DNA of 7,644 nucleotides from Sphingomonas sp. (GCA_030146605.1 JASLBO010000069.1:1-7644), one strand, 5' to 3'. Shown: positions 1 to 7,197, counted from the stretch's first letter. The notes: a model not told the origin generated them from the sequence alone. Translations and numbers: made by a program.

Positions 1-3000
1 AGCGGAGCCAGTAGAGCCCTTGCGGCATGCGCCCGTCGGGTTCGGCCTCGGGCAAGTCAAAGCGGATCAGCCCCGGGCGGGCGAGTCCGAGGGTGCCATC
101 GCGGGGTTGCTCGGCCAGATCGACCCAGCCGTTCGCGTCGAGGCAGGACCAGCGCAGGCCCGCCGGCCGATCGTCATTCCCGCCACCAGGCACCGTCTCG
201 AACAGCAGCGACACGGTTTGCGGCGCGGCGACACGATCGAGACCGACATAGAGCGCTCCCTCCTCGTCATAGGCCGGCAACAGCGGCCAGCCGTCTTCGC
301 GCGCGTCGGGCGCGTCGGGCGCCTCGACCGCGCCGAACGGGTGGAGATGATAGAGCCGGTCGATCGCGTCGGCGCGGCGGTAATGCTGCAGGTCAACCTC
401 ATGGGTTGCCGTGAAGTCGAGTTCCAGGCGCTTCAATTTGGGTGTGTAAGGCGGCCTGACGGTAAAGGCGTTCGCATCGCTGACCGCCCCGTTGCGCAGC
501 GCCGCGGCGAGCGCCACCGCCTTGGCCGCCGAAAGTCCCGGATATTCCTGATGGCCGAAGCCCGTGCCCGCCAGCGTCATCAACAGGTAGCGCCGCCGAT
601 CGCGCACCAATTGTCCGCCCGGCCCGACGACATTGTCCGCCGGCGCGTTCCGGCCAAGCGCCAGATCGCCGCCGCGGACAGGGGCGTTGGGATCGGTGCC
701 GAACAGCGTTTGCGGAGATCCGAGCAGGGTGGTGCGCACGCGGCCATCGACGAGGCTGAATTGCGCCGTGAAGACCCGCGGCGGGTAATTGGCATAGTGC
801 GCGGCGAGATCGGCGGGCGCGCCTTGCCACTGCCATCGCAGCGCAAGCGAGGTCAGCCGCTTGTTGAGCAGGTCGACATGCCCGACCGCAAGTTCCGCAC
901 CCGGCGGCGCGACCGTGCCGAACGGTTCGAACGGCTTCTTGCCGTCGGCACGGCCGGTGTCGGTTTCAACGTCGAGCGGCCAGAGCCCGGGCGCCTCCTC
1001 CGCGGCTTGCCGACCAACGACCACGCGCAGATGCGCGCGCGCCAGGCGCAATGTGCGATATCGTGCGTAAGCGGTTTCGAAGCGCTTGCCGTTCCACACC
1101 GGACGGAGCTGCAGCCGCAGCGCGGGCCAGCGCGCATCGGTGGGCCCGGTCCCGGGCGGCGCGATGGCGGGATCCGAAACGTCGAGAGTGAAGGAGATGC
1201 GCAGCGCGATCAGCGGCTGCGCCGGATCGAGCGCCGCGATCTCGCCGGCATCGGAATAGCGGATCTGGGCGAACTCCGCATCCTCGATCTCGAGCCAGTC
1301 CTCGCCCGCGCTCAGCGAGAGGAGGAACGGCCGCTTCAACGGGGGATCGCCCCTGGCGGCGAGGTCGAGGAGCGGTCCGCCCTCGTCGTCGTGGAAAGCA
1401 AGCGTGAGGGAAATTCGGCGTCGCCCGGTGGACAGGGCCAGCGCCGGAGACGCGATCGCCCATCCGAGCGCGGTGGGCGGCCGGGCCGCACCCGAATCAC
1501 GGGGGATAGCGCCGAAGCTCGGCCAGGCGGCACCGGCGCCCGCTGCCGCGGGCGCATCGGCCTCCGCCCAAAGCCCGTGCCAATAGGTGCGGCTGGCGAT
1601 CGGCTCGGGGAGAGAGAGCCTGCGCCGGCGCGCCGCGGCGAGGATTCCGTCGAGCTGATCCAGCCGCGCGGGATCCACGCTCGCTGCGTTTCCAGCATCC
1701 AGCACGCTACGCACCAGTGCGACCTCGGCCGGTGTGGAATAGCGCGCGAGCGCATCGAGCAGGGCTGGCGACTCGACGGGTTCGCCGGTTGCCGCCGCGA
1801 GGGCCGCGGCGATTCCTTCCGTTCGGCGAGGCGAGGCCTCCCGCAGCTCGCGCATCTCGGCGCGCTCATCGTTCCGGACCTTGCGGGAATGCGCCTCGGC
1901 CAGCAGTGACCCGGCCTCGGCCCATGCCGGATCATGGTCCTGCGCATCGAGGACCGGCAGGAGCTTGGTCAGCTTCTCGGCCGGGAGAAAGAACCAGCTT
2001 TCGATTTCACCGACGCGATCCAGATAGCTGCCGACATCGGCGACTCCCCCCGCCTCGGATCCGGCCGCGGTCCAGTCGATCGAACCGACCGCGGTTTGAA
2101 GGTTGCTTTCAAAGGCGGTCGGTACCTCGGGAGCAAAGCTCCATGCGGGGTCGCCCCGCTCGCGGCGCCCGGCAACTTCGAGATAGCCGTTGATCACGCG
2201 CCAATCGGCGTCGTCCGCGCGCTTGGCGTCCATCATCGGCACGAACTGTCGATCGACATCGAGGAACAGATTGCTCGCGATGAAGGCGCGGACGTCCTTG
2301 CGATCGAGGTGCAGCATGAGGTCGTCGACGGTGGCGACTTCCTCGAGCCCGTTGTCGATCATCGGATCGCCGTCATACGCCTTGCCGAGATTGGCAGCGA
2401 AGTTGCGTGGCTCGGTCGGCTCGAGCTGCCAGTTGCTGTCGCCGCGCTTCGCCTGACCGGCCGCCTGCAGGGTGGCGTTGATGCGATTCCAGTCGTCGTC
2501 CGCGGCATCGCGGCGGCGCTTGCGTGCGACGAGCGCGCGTAATTCGAACAATTCGAGCCGTAAAATCGCCCGGCTGAATCCCAGAAGCTGCGTCAGCGCA
2601 CGCCAGCGCGCAGCGGAAAGCGGGCCCGCGCGCAGCGGCGGCAACGGGTCGCCCGGGCGCGGCATGCCGTAAGCGAGGCGAAGGAGCGCCAGCGATTTCT
2701 CCTCCGGCGTACCCGGCTCGACATGGCGGGCCTCGGCCAGGCCGACCACCTCCCGATCGACGAAGCTGGTGGCAAGCGCGGCCACCCGCGCGCGATTCAC
2801 GACCAGCGTATCGTCGAGGCGATAGATGCGGTCGCGACGCCGCGCGTCGCGTCCGGCGAGCAGGCGCAATCCGGCGGGGGCTTCGGCGGCGGCAACCCCG
2901 GGTGCGAGCTCCAGCAGAACGAAGGCGCGGTCGGGCCGGGCGGGTGCCGGGACGAGGCGCAGCACGTCGCGCAGTTGATGCTCGTAATGACGATCGGCAA

Positions 3001-3385
3001 CCGCGTTGATCGCCTCCTGACCGTGACGAAGCAGGCGCACGCAGGCGAGCAGCAGCATCATGTGCGGCCGCCGCAGCGCGGCAAATCGCTCGTCGTGGAA
3101 GCGATCGGGATCGGCGGCAAAGGCAGCCGCCTCCGCGTGACTGACGATACCCTGGCCCGGCTCGGACGCGAGGCCGGCGAACATCGGTGCCCAGTTTCCC
3201 TCGGCCTGCCCGGTGTCGCCATCCGGATCGTACCACAGCAAATGGTCGGCATAGGCCTGCGCGAAGGCGATCATGTCCGCGGAGGAGCGCTCGTCGAGAC
3301 GGACATAGCGGGGATCGAGCTCGGGCCGCAGACGGCCGCGCTGGGACGTGCCGTCGCGCTCGCTGCCGCGGAGTTCCTCCAGCAT
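1..3385 (-). CDS. Large gp6/baseplate-J-like wedge protein (Afp11-like), partial at its 3' end
   Basis: One frame stays open from the ATG at 3385 to the window edge: 1128 codons plus one base, without a stop. By gene order after the PAAR gene and by its ends this is the gp6-like wedge protein that forms the baseplate ring around the hub. The N-terminus has D-G-T-S-Q-R (11-16), L-D-P-R-Y-V-R-L-D-E-R-S (23-34) and a helix F-A-Q-A-Y-A-D-H-L, typical of Afp11-type wedge proteins. Residues about 275-590 hold helical Trp-containing repeats (separate entry). Conserved blocks follow in the second half: G-F-G-H-Q-E-Y-P at 942-949, P-P-Y-T-P-K-L at 978-984, L-H-P-F-G at 1014-1018, E-E-G-A-L-Y-V-G-L at 1041-1049, N-G-W-V-D-L at 1085-1090, and R-D-G-T-L-G-L with P-G-L-I-R-F-D-L-P at 1095-1112. 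The last resembles the C-terminal core of putative baseplate assembly (gpJ-like) proteins. The missing end is probably on the order of one domain. gp7-like (Afp12) identity is the main alternative. Confidence 0.85.
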   Translation of the reverse strand, partial: MLEELRGSERDGTSQRGRLRPELDPRYVRLDERSSADMIAFAQAYADHLLWYDPDGDTGQAEGNWAPMFAGLASEPGQGIVSHAEAAAFAADPDRFHDERFAALRRPHMMLLLACVRLLRHGQEAINAVADRHYEHQLRDVLRLVPAPARPDRAFVLLELAPGVAAAEAPAGLRLLAGRDARRRDRIYRLDDTLVVNRARVAALATSFVDREVVGLAEARHVEPGTPEEKSLALLRLAYGMPRPGDPLPPLRAGPLSAARWRALTQLLGFSRAILRLELFELRALVARKRRRDAADDDWNRINATLQAAGQAKRGDSNWQLEPTEPRNFAANLGKAYDGDPMIDNGLEEVATVDDLMLHLDRKDVRAFIASNLFLDVDRQFVPMMDAKRADDADWRVINGYLEVAGRRERGDPAWSFAPEVPTAFESNLQTAVGSIDWTAAGSEAGGVADVGSYLDRVGEIESWFFLPAEKLTKLLPVLDAQDHDPAWAEAGSLLAEAHSRKVRNDERAEMRELREASPRRTEGIAAALAAATGEPVESPALLDALARYSTPAEVALVRSVLDAGNAASVDPARLDQLDGILAAARRRRLSLPEPIASRTYWHGLWAEADAPAAAGAGAAWPSFGAIPRDSGAARPPTALGWAIASPALALSTGRRRISLTLAFHDDEGGPLLDLAARGDPPLKRPFLLSLSAGEDWLEIEDAEFAQIRYSDAGEIAALDPAQPLIALRISFTLDVSDPAIAPPGTGPTDARWPALRLQLRPVWNGKRFETAYARYRTLRLARAHLRVVVGRQAAEEAPGLWPLDVETDTGRADGKKPFEPFGTVAPPGAELAVGHVDLLNKRLTSLALRWQWQGAPADLAAHYANYPPRVFTAQFSLVDGRVRTTLLGSPQTLFGTDPNAPVRGGDLALGRNAPADNVVGPGGQLVRDRRRYLLMTLAGTGFGHQEYPGLSAAKAVALAAALRNGAVSDANAFTVRPPYTPKLKRLELDFTATHEVDLQHYRRADAIDRLYHLHPFGAVEAPDAPDAREDGWPLLPAYDEEGALYVGLDRVAAPQTVSLLFETVPGGGNDDRPAGLRWSCLDANGWVDLAEQPRDGTLGLARPGLIRFDLPEAEPDGRMPQGLYWLR
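1616..2563 (-). repeat. Protein-level tandem repeats inside the Afp11-like wedge protein
   Basis: Residues about 275-590 contain recurring helical units. Unit A (about 296-374) and unit B (about 391-470) align along their length: D-D-D-W-N-R-I-N with D-A-D-W-R-V-I-N, then A-G-Q-A-K-R-G-D-S-N-W with A-G-R-R-E-R-G-D-P-A-W, then F-A-A-N-L with F-E-S-N-L, then L-H-L-D-R with S-Y-L-D-R. Equivalent Trp residues are 96 positions apart (W299/W395 and W319/W415). A shorter third unit starts at D-P-A-W-A-E-A-G (485-492; W488 is 93 after W395), and a degenerate fourth may follow around 556-590. The copies have diverged at DNA level, so this is an old duplication and not a slippage repeat. Confidence 0.75.
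2085..2122. repeat. Imperfect inverted repeat (hairpin) within the wedge gene
   Basis: The left arm CCGACCGCGGTTTGAA (2085-2100) pairs with the right arm TTCAAAGGCGGTCGG (2108-2122). That is 8 plus 6 base pairs interrupted by a small internal mismatch/bulge, closing on a 7-base loop. It lies in coding sequence for repeat unit B and has no U-run on either side, so it is not an intrinsic terminator. It may be a chance product of high GC content. Confidence 0.5.
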
Positions 3386-3813
3386 CAGCCGGCCCTCACG
3401 GTTGCGTTCGTCGTCACGAACTGGCCGTTGCCGCTATAATTCGGCGTGGCGTCGGGAACCGGCCCGGTCGCCTGCGGCTGTTGCGCGGGGCTGGCAACGG
3501 TGAATTTGGCGACGAACTGCGACCCCTTGAGGATCAGTTTCTTGCCGGCGCCGACCACCGTCTGGGCGAGCTGGTCGCCGGCGAGCTGGTCGATCTGCAA
3601 GGTTCCGGTGCCCGGGATCACATAAGGCGGCGCGACGTACATGCAGCCGGGCACGCTGACCGACCCTTCGTCGCCTTCGAGACAGGCGGCGTGGCCGGTG
3701 GTCGTCGCCGGACCGCTGCCGGTGATCGGGCCCGGGCGCACGACCACCATTGCCGCCCCGAACGCCGGCAAGAACATGGCCATGTCGCCATCGATGACGA
3801 CGAGATCGGTCAT
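3385..3813 (-). CDS. PAAR-like spike tip protein (Afp10-like)
   Basis: A 142-residue protein that by position and sequence is the sharpened tip bound to the end of the VgrG-like trimer. Seen: M-T-D-L-V-V-I-D-G-D-M-A-M-F at 1-14, G-P-I-T-G-S-G-P-A at 28-36, H-A-A-C-L-E-G-D-E at 41-49, V-P-G-C-M-Y at 54-59, P-G-T-G-T-L at 67-72, and G-K-K-L-I-L-K-G-S-Q-F at 90-100. This glycine/proline-rich pattern of short strands matches the Afp10/Pvc10 group rather than classic T6SS PAAR proteins. His41, Cys44 and Cys57 are candidate metal ligands at the tip; that is inference. The gene starts in a 4-base ATGA overlap with the gp25-like gene. Its TGA shares one base with the ATG of the large wedge gene. No toxin domain is fused to the C-terminus (about 110-142, low complexity). 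Confidence 0.87.
   Translation of the reverse strand: MTDLVVIDGDMAMFLPAFGAAMVVVRPGPITGSGPATTTGHAACLEGDEGSVSVPGCMYVAPPYVIPGTGTLQIDQLAGDQLAQTVVGAGKKLILKGSQFVAKFTVASPAQQPQATGPVPDATPNYSGNGQFVTTNATVRAG
3393..3397 (-). promoter_or_regulatory. Shine-Dalgarno site of the large wedge gene
   Basis: GAGGG lies within the final codons of the PAAR-like gene, 7 bases before the ATG at 3385. It fixes that start together with the TGATG junction. Confidence 0.55.
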
Positions 3814-4229
3814 GGCCGCGCCGATCCCGACGCTTCGCGGATGTAGAAGGGATAGACGAAATTGTAGCGCGAGTTCGCACCGCGAAGCACGTAGGAGAGC
3901 GAGATCGTCAGCAGCCCGGGCTCGTCGCCGCTCTCGACGATGTCGAGTCCGGCAACTTCGATCCGCGGCTCCCACGCGATGACCGCGGCGAGGATCGCAG
4001 AGCGCATGTCGGTGAGCAGCGCCCGATCGATCTGCGCGAACACGTGGCGCGACAGGCTGGCGCCGAAATCCTCGCGCATCGGCCGTTCGCCGGTTTCGGT
4101 GGCGAAGATGATGCGCAGGCTCTCGGCGACATCGTCGGCACCGGCCACGGTGTCGACCTCCGCGCCGCCACGCCCGAAGGACGGCGGGAACGCCCAGCCG
4201 CGCCCGAGGAACGGGGCGTCCGCGGACAT
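3810..4229 (-). CDS. gp25-like baseplate wedge protein (Afp9-like)
   Basis: A 139-residue wedge component of the gp25/GPW family, which in phages and injection systems sits at the wedge core and nucleates sheath assembly. Key signatures are present: G-W-A-F-P-P at 11-16, an early helix I-I-F-A-T-E-T-G-E-R-P-M at 40-51 followed by R-E-D-F-G (52-56), the helix with L-L-T-D-M at 71-75, and the family-defining E-P-R motif within W-E-P-R-I-E-V at 86-92. The C-terminal strand is L-L-T-I-S-L-S-Y, then R-Y-N-F-V-Y-P-F-Y at 121-129. The start M-S-A-D-A lies 10 bases after the spike gene's stop; a longer in-frame version would overlap that gene in another frame and has no family resemblance. The stop overlaps the next ATG by four bases (ATGA). 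Confidence 0.93.
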   Translation of the reverse strand: MSADAPFLGRGWAFPPSFGRGGAEVDTVAGADDVAESLRIIFATETGERPMREDFGASLSRHVFAQIDRALLTDMRSAILAAVIAWEPRIEVAGLDIVESGDEPGLLTISLSYVLRGANSRYNFVYPFYIREASGSARP

Positions 4230-4239
4230 GAAGGTGCCG

Positions 4240-5859
4240 TCAGTTGAGCGCAATCTTGGTCCCCTTGATCGTGACGTCGCCGCTGGCCTCGACCTTGAAA
4301 TCCTTCGCCGAGACGAGCTGGATGCCGTCCTTGTCGAACACCAGCTTGTTGCCGTTGCCATCGGCGAGCGTGATCGATTCGGCGCCGTCCTTCAGCGCGA
4401 TCGTGAGCGACGATTCCTTGGCCTTGAGCGCCAGACTGACCTTGTCGGCGTCCTCCAGAATCTCGAGCGACACGTTCTTGCTACCGAACCCCTTCGCCTC
4501 ATTCGCCGCGGTGGCGGTGGCAAAGGGATCGTGCGGTGCGTTCTTCGAGCCGAACAACGCCCCGAGCACGACCGGCTCGCGCGGATCGTCGGCGAGGAAG
4601 CCGACCACGACCTCGTCGCCGGGCATCGGCCGGAACAAAAAGCCGCGCTTGCTCCCCGCCTCGGGCGTGGCGAGCCGGGCCCAGACGATGCCGTCGCCCG
4701 CGCCGACTCCGGGCAGGATCACGCGGATGCGCTGCTCGCCCAGCGGATCGGCTTCGAATTCGTGGACCAGGCCGATCCGCAGACCGCGGATTGCCGGCAA
4801 GGGCCCGGTCGGCGCGGGGGCGGCCGCAGGCAAGGGCTGGGGCAGCCCCAATTGGAGATCGGTCGACCATGCGTTCGCTTCGACGACATGGCGCACGCCG
4901 CTCACTACTGCGTTGCCGGCAAAACGCGCGCCCACCCCGCGCAATTCGACCAGATCGAGGGGCTCGAGCGCGGCGCCGCCGATGGTCAGCCGGCCGCGCA
5001 GCATCGCGAGCCGCTCGCGCGCGAGGTTGGCGCTCGCCCAGGCGCGCAGTTCGGCGGCGGGGAGCGGCGCGAGATGCGCCAGCGTCGTGAGGCCGAGCCC
5101 CAGCGCTCCGGCGGCGTCGGCCGGATCGACATCGCCCTGCGCGAGATCGAACAAGGTGGCGGCGGCGGGTTCGGTCAGCGCACCCTGCGGCAGGTCCCAG
5201 CCGATCGCCTCGACGCTCTCCGGCTGGGTCGTGGTATCGAGCTCCAGCTCGATATCGTTGACCGCATCGAGCCCGAGTTCGACCGTCAGAGCCGCCGCGC
5301 CGGCGACTGCCCATGGCCGCATCGACAGCGCGCCGTCCTTCACCGTGACTGCCATCCCGATCGCCTCTGCGCGGGCGAGGATGAAATCCCAGTCGCTGAC
5401 ATCATACTGGACGAGCTGGGGATGGATCACGGCATCGCCGCTGAGTTCGCCGCGCTTGACCTTGGCGCGCGCGAGGATCGCGCCGACCGCGTCGGCATCG
5501 CTGCTTTCGGGATAGACTGCGCTGCGGCGCGGCCGGGTGAGCCGCCACGCCTCGTCCTTGCACTCGACCACAAGCCGCGGCGCGCCCGCGCGCACTTCCA
5601 TCCGCAGCCGGGAGACGAGGCCGGAGAACAAAGCCGTCGTGCGTTCATCGACCCGCACCGATATCGAAACTTTTGCGCCGGGCGCGAAGGCGTCGCTGTC
5701 GAGCGCGGGAAAGGTGCGGGTCGGCAAATCCCCATCGATCAGAACGATCCGCGCGTAAGGCACCCGACCGACCTGGCGAACCACCTCGACCGACGCGAGC
5801 AGGAACTCCGCGGGGATCGGCTCTCCGGCGGCGGTGACGAGGGGAACGGCGTGCGGCAT
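4240..5859 (-). CDS. VgrG-like spike protein, gp27/gp5 type (Afp8-like)
   Basis: The trimeric central spike that punctures the target envelope and carries the PAAR-like tip. At 539 residues it has the compact Afp8/Pvc8 architecture. Residues 1-340 form the gp27/gpD-like hub, including R-T-T-A-L-F-S-G-L-V-S-R at 73-84 and Y-D-V-S-D-W-D-F-I-L-A-R-A at 152-164, the usual 'D-W-F-R-A-E' region of VgrG. A short Pro/Ala linker (341-356) follows. Residues 357-440 are the gp5-type OB fold, with R-I-R-V-I-L-P-G at 377-384, W-A-R-L-A-T-P at 393-399, and P-G-D-E-V-V-V-G-F then G-A-L-F-G-S-K-N at 413-440. The last 80-100 residues are alternating polar/hydrophobic strands typical of the triple beta-helix spike, ending K-G-T-K-I-A-L-N. 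No lysozyme insert and no fused effector domain are seen. I chose M-P-H-A-V-P because longer in-frame starts would run back through the LysM gene. Confidence 0.93.
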   Translation of the reverse strand: MPHAVPLVTAAGEPIPAEFLLASVEVVRQVGRVPYARIVLIDGDLPTRTFPALDSDAFAPGAKVSISVRVDERTTALFSGLVSRLRMEVRAGAPRLVVECKDEAWRLTRPRRSAVYPESSDADAVGAILARAKVKRGELSGDAVIHPQLVQYDVSDWDFILARAEAIGMAVTVKDGALSMRPWAVAGAAALTVELGLDAVNDIELELDTTTQPESVEAIGWDLPQGALTEPAAATLFDLAQGDVDPADAAGALGLGLTTLAHLAPLPAAELRAWASANLARERLAMLRGRLTIGGAALEPLDLVELRGVGARFAGNAVVSGVRHVVEANAWSTDLQLGLPQPLPAAAPAPTGPLPAIRGLRIGLVHEFEADPLGEQRIRVILPGVGAGDGIVWARLATPEAGSKRGFLFRPMPGDEVVVGFLADDPREPVVLGALFGSKNAPHDPFATATAANEAKGFGSKNVSLEILEDADKVSLALKAKESSLTIALKDGAESITLADGNGNKLVFDKDGIQLVSAKDFKVEASGDVTIKGTKIALN

Positions 5860-5863
5860 CAGG

Positions 5864-6580
5864 TCAACCGATGATCGGCGGGAAGACGAGCTCGCGGCCC
5901 GGTTCGATCGCGCGAAGCTGGTCGAGATCGTTGATGCGCGCGACCGCGGCGGCCTGGCGGGGGGTGCCATACACCTCGCGGGTGAGGCTCGCCACGGTGT
6001 CGCCAGCGCGGACGAGGCGGCTGTGCGTGACGTCGGGCGAGGCGAGCCCGGCGATGCGGAGCTGATTGCTGTGCTCGTCATCGGAAACGAGTGCGAGATC
6101 GAGTTCGGCGCGCATCGGCGAGCCGTCGCGATTGAAGCTCTGATAGGCGATCGCGGCGGACTTGAGCCGGCATTTGTACCCGGTCTGGCCGAGTTCGGTG
6201 CCCCAGTCGCCCCACTTCACCCACAAGAAGCTCGGCTGATGCGTGTCGCCGTTGACCTGATAGGCAAGCCGCAGGAAGTCGCCGATGCGCTGGCCGACCG
6301 TGCGGTTGCGCCCGAACAACGTGACAAGCCCGATCTCGTTGACGCCGGTGCCGTCGAGCAACAGCTTCACTGACAGATCGGCCGGCTTCTTGCGCACGAA
6401 CCGTGCTTCGTGGCTCGCCCCTGCGGCATCGCTTGCGGCCTCGTATTGCACCGCGAAGGTCTGGCTGAGCGTCGTCGGATTGAACATCGCCTCGAACTCG
6501 CCGATCTTGGCGCTGCGCTCGCGATCCGAATAGGCTTCGATCTTGAGCTTCTCGAGCTTGAACAGGTCGGGGAAGGCCAT
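5864..6580 (-). CDS. LysM-containing hub/baseplate adaptor protein (Afp7-like, gp53-type)
   Basis: A 238-residue protein of the Afp7/Pvc7 type, which connects the spike hub to the wedges and the first tube ring. The N-terminal domain (about 1-180) shows the family pattern: L-E-K-L-K-I-E-A-Y at 9-17, F-E-A-M-F-N-P at 29-35, a strand S-V-K-L-L-L-D-G-T-G at 70-79, F-L-W-V-K-W-G at 118-124, and Y-K-C-R-L-K-S at 135-141. The C-terminus is one LysM domain (about 188-235): V-R-A-G-D-T-V-A-S-L then Y-G-T, A-R-I-N-D-L and ending G-R-E-L-V-F-P-P. In free enzymes LysM binds peptidoglycan, but in contractile tails it is a structural piece of the baseplate. No signal peptide is present, consistent with cytoplasmic assembly. 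The VgrG-like gene starts 4 bases after the stop. Family call is strong. Confidence 0.92.
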   Translation of the reverse strand: MAFPDLFKLEKLKIEAYSDRERSAKIGEFEAMFNPTTLSQTFAVQYEAASDAAGASHEARFVRKKPADLSVKLLLDGTGVNEIGLVTLFGRNRTVGQRIGDFLRLAYQVNGDTHQPSFLWVKWGDWGTELGQTGYKCRLKSAAIAYQSFNRDGSPMRAELDLALVSDDEHSNQLRIAGLASPDVTHSRLVRAGDTVASLTREVYGTPRQAAAVARINDLDQLRAIEPGRELVFPPIIG

Positions 6581-6583
6581 CGC

Positions 6584-6751
6584 TCAGGGCTCCTGCGACC
6601 GGCGCAGCTGGCGCATCACCTCGGCCACGCAGTCCCGGATCAGGAGTGCCCGGGCGCCCGCATCGAGCCCGGGTGCCTGCTCGTCGTCCTGCTCCGCCGA
6701 GCGGGGCTCGGCTATCGCCCGGATCACCAGCTCGCGAATCTCGATGGGCAT
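6584..6751 (-). CDS. Small DUF5908 family protein (Afp6-like)
   Basis: A 55-residue protein beginning M-P-I-E-I-R-E-L-V-I-R-A, the characteristic opening of DUF5908 proteins. These are found almost only in contractile injection loci between the Afp5-like tube gene and the LysM gene. An acidic, probably flexible middle (about 15-30, rich in E, D and Q) separates it from a C-terminal helix (about 32-52) with the pattern I-R-D-C-V-A-E-V-M-R-Q-L. The exact role is not known to me; conservation of position suggests an assembly or capping role around the tube base. Its ATG shares one base with the stop of the tube gene, and the LysM gene starts 3 bases after its own stop. Short length and an overlapping start make it easy to miss. 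Confidence 0.83.
   Translation of the reverse strand: MPIEIRELVIRAIAEPRSAEQDDEQAPGLDAGARALLIRDCVAEVMRQLRRSQEP
6590..6594 (-). promoter_or_regulatory. Shine-Dalgarno site of the LysM hub gene
   Basis: AGGAG lies within the last codons of the DUF5908 gene, 9 bases before the ATG at 6580. It supports that start. Confidence 0.55.
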
Positions 6752-7194
6752 CAGACGCGCACCACCTGCATGCGGGCATAAGCGAGTTCCAGCGTCTCGA
6801 TCATCACCGACGGACTGTCCGCGTTGAGGTCCGAGGTCAGCCATCGCACCGGATAGGCGCGAATGAACATCCAGCCGGCCAGCGGCACCTTGTCCTCGCT
6901 CAGCGCGGTGACCAGCACGTTGGAGGGAGCGAATTTGAACAAGGTCATCGCCGCATTGAACTCGATCGTCAGCGGCGACCCGACGGTCACGCCGCGCTTG
7001 AGCACGAGGTTCTGGTAGGTGATCGAATCCGGCAACCGATGCGAATAGAGCAACTGGCCACCTTCGCGATGGGTGACTGTGCCGATCTCCGCGTTGAGGC
7101 CGCCGACGCTCTGGAACCGGATATCTAGCGGATTGGGAATCACCCCGCCGGCGAAGAAGAAAACGCCGAAGCGGAAGTTGGCGATCGGATCCAT
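6751..7194 (-). CDS. Second inner tube protein, gp19-like (Afp5-like, probable basal tube ring)
   Basis: A 147-residue gp19-family protein, clearly homologous in layout to the preceding gene but diverged. Visible family landmarks: F-R-F-G-V-F-F at 7-13, F-Q-S-V-G-G-L at 27-33, L-V-L-K-R-G-V at 63-69 (aligning with L-S-L-K-R-G-V in the first copy), W-M-F-I-R-A-Y-P-V-R-W at 108-118, and E-T-L-E-L-A-Y at 133-139. In Afp/PVC a second gp19 protein (Afp5/Pvc5) forms the tube layer that joins the bulk tube to the spike hub, and its gene lies next to the DUF5908 gene, exactly as here. The start at 7194 follows the previous TAA by 3 bases. No strong Shine-Dalgarno is visible, so expression may depend on translational coupling. 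The final TGA overlaps the next ATG by one base. Role as basal ring is inference; tube family membership is well supported. Confidence 0.88.
   Translation of the reverse strand: MDPIANFRFGVFFFAGGVIPNPLDIRFQSVGGLNAEIGTVTHREGGQLLYSHRLPDSITYQNLVLKRGVTVGSPLTIEFNAAMTLFKFAPSNVLVTALSEDKVPLAGWMFIRAYPVRWLTSDLNADSPSVMIETLELAYARMQVVRV
6761..6767 (-). promoter_or_regulatory. Shine-Dalgarno site for the small DUF5908 gene
   Basis: AGGTGGT lies inside the end of the second tube gene, 9 bases before the ATG at 6751. It supports starting the small gene at M-P-I-E-I-R rather than at the upstream in-frame ATG at 6844. The longer version would only add residues read out of frame through the tube gene. Confidence 0.5.
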
Positions 7195-7197
7195 GAT

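Noticed and set aside
299..320. Short direct repeat of GCGCGTCGGG-like units
   Set aside because: It encodes A-P-D-A-P-D-A in the wedge protein and is too short and local to call a functional repeat.
20..1909. A 629-codon open frame on the plus strand
   Set aside because: It lies antisense to the wedge gene. Its translation is Arg/Gly/Ala-rich with no recognisable domain, while the minus-strand frame has conserved wedge motifs and a ribosome-binding site. Long antisense frames are expected in GC-rich coding DNA.
2373..3236. A 287-codon minus-strand frame, and shorter ones at 1336-1947 and 966-1463
   Set aside because: These are out-of-frame readings inside the wedge gene. Their products are Arg/Ala/Pro-rich without family resemblance, and the other frame is open throughout.
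2723..3439. A 238-codon plus-strand frame, and a similar one at 1934-2542
   Set aside because: Both are antisense to the wedge gene, with no domain and no plausible place in the operon.
4230..4361. N-terminal extension of the gp25-like protein by 44 residues
   Set aside because: It is a shadow of the 3' end of the VgrG-like gene. The conserved family sequence begins at the ATG at 4229.
3940..5874. A 644-codon open frame on the plus strand
   Set aside because: It is antisense to the VgrG-like and gp25-like genes. The translation is low-complexity and Arg-rich, and the opposite strand carries clear family signatures through the same bases.
5860..6081. N-terminal extension of the VgrG-like protein by 74 residues
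   Set aside because: It would overlap the LysM domain of the upstream gene in another frame and reads as Ser/Arg/Ala-rich sequence. The ATG at 5859 begins the conserved domain.
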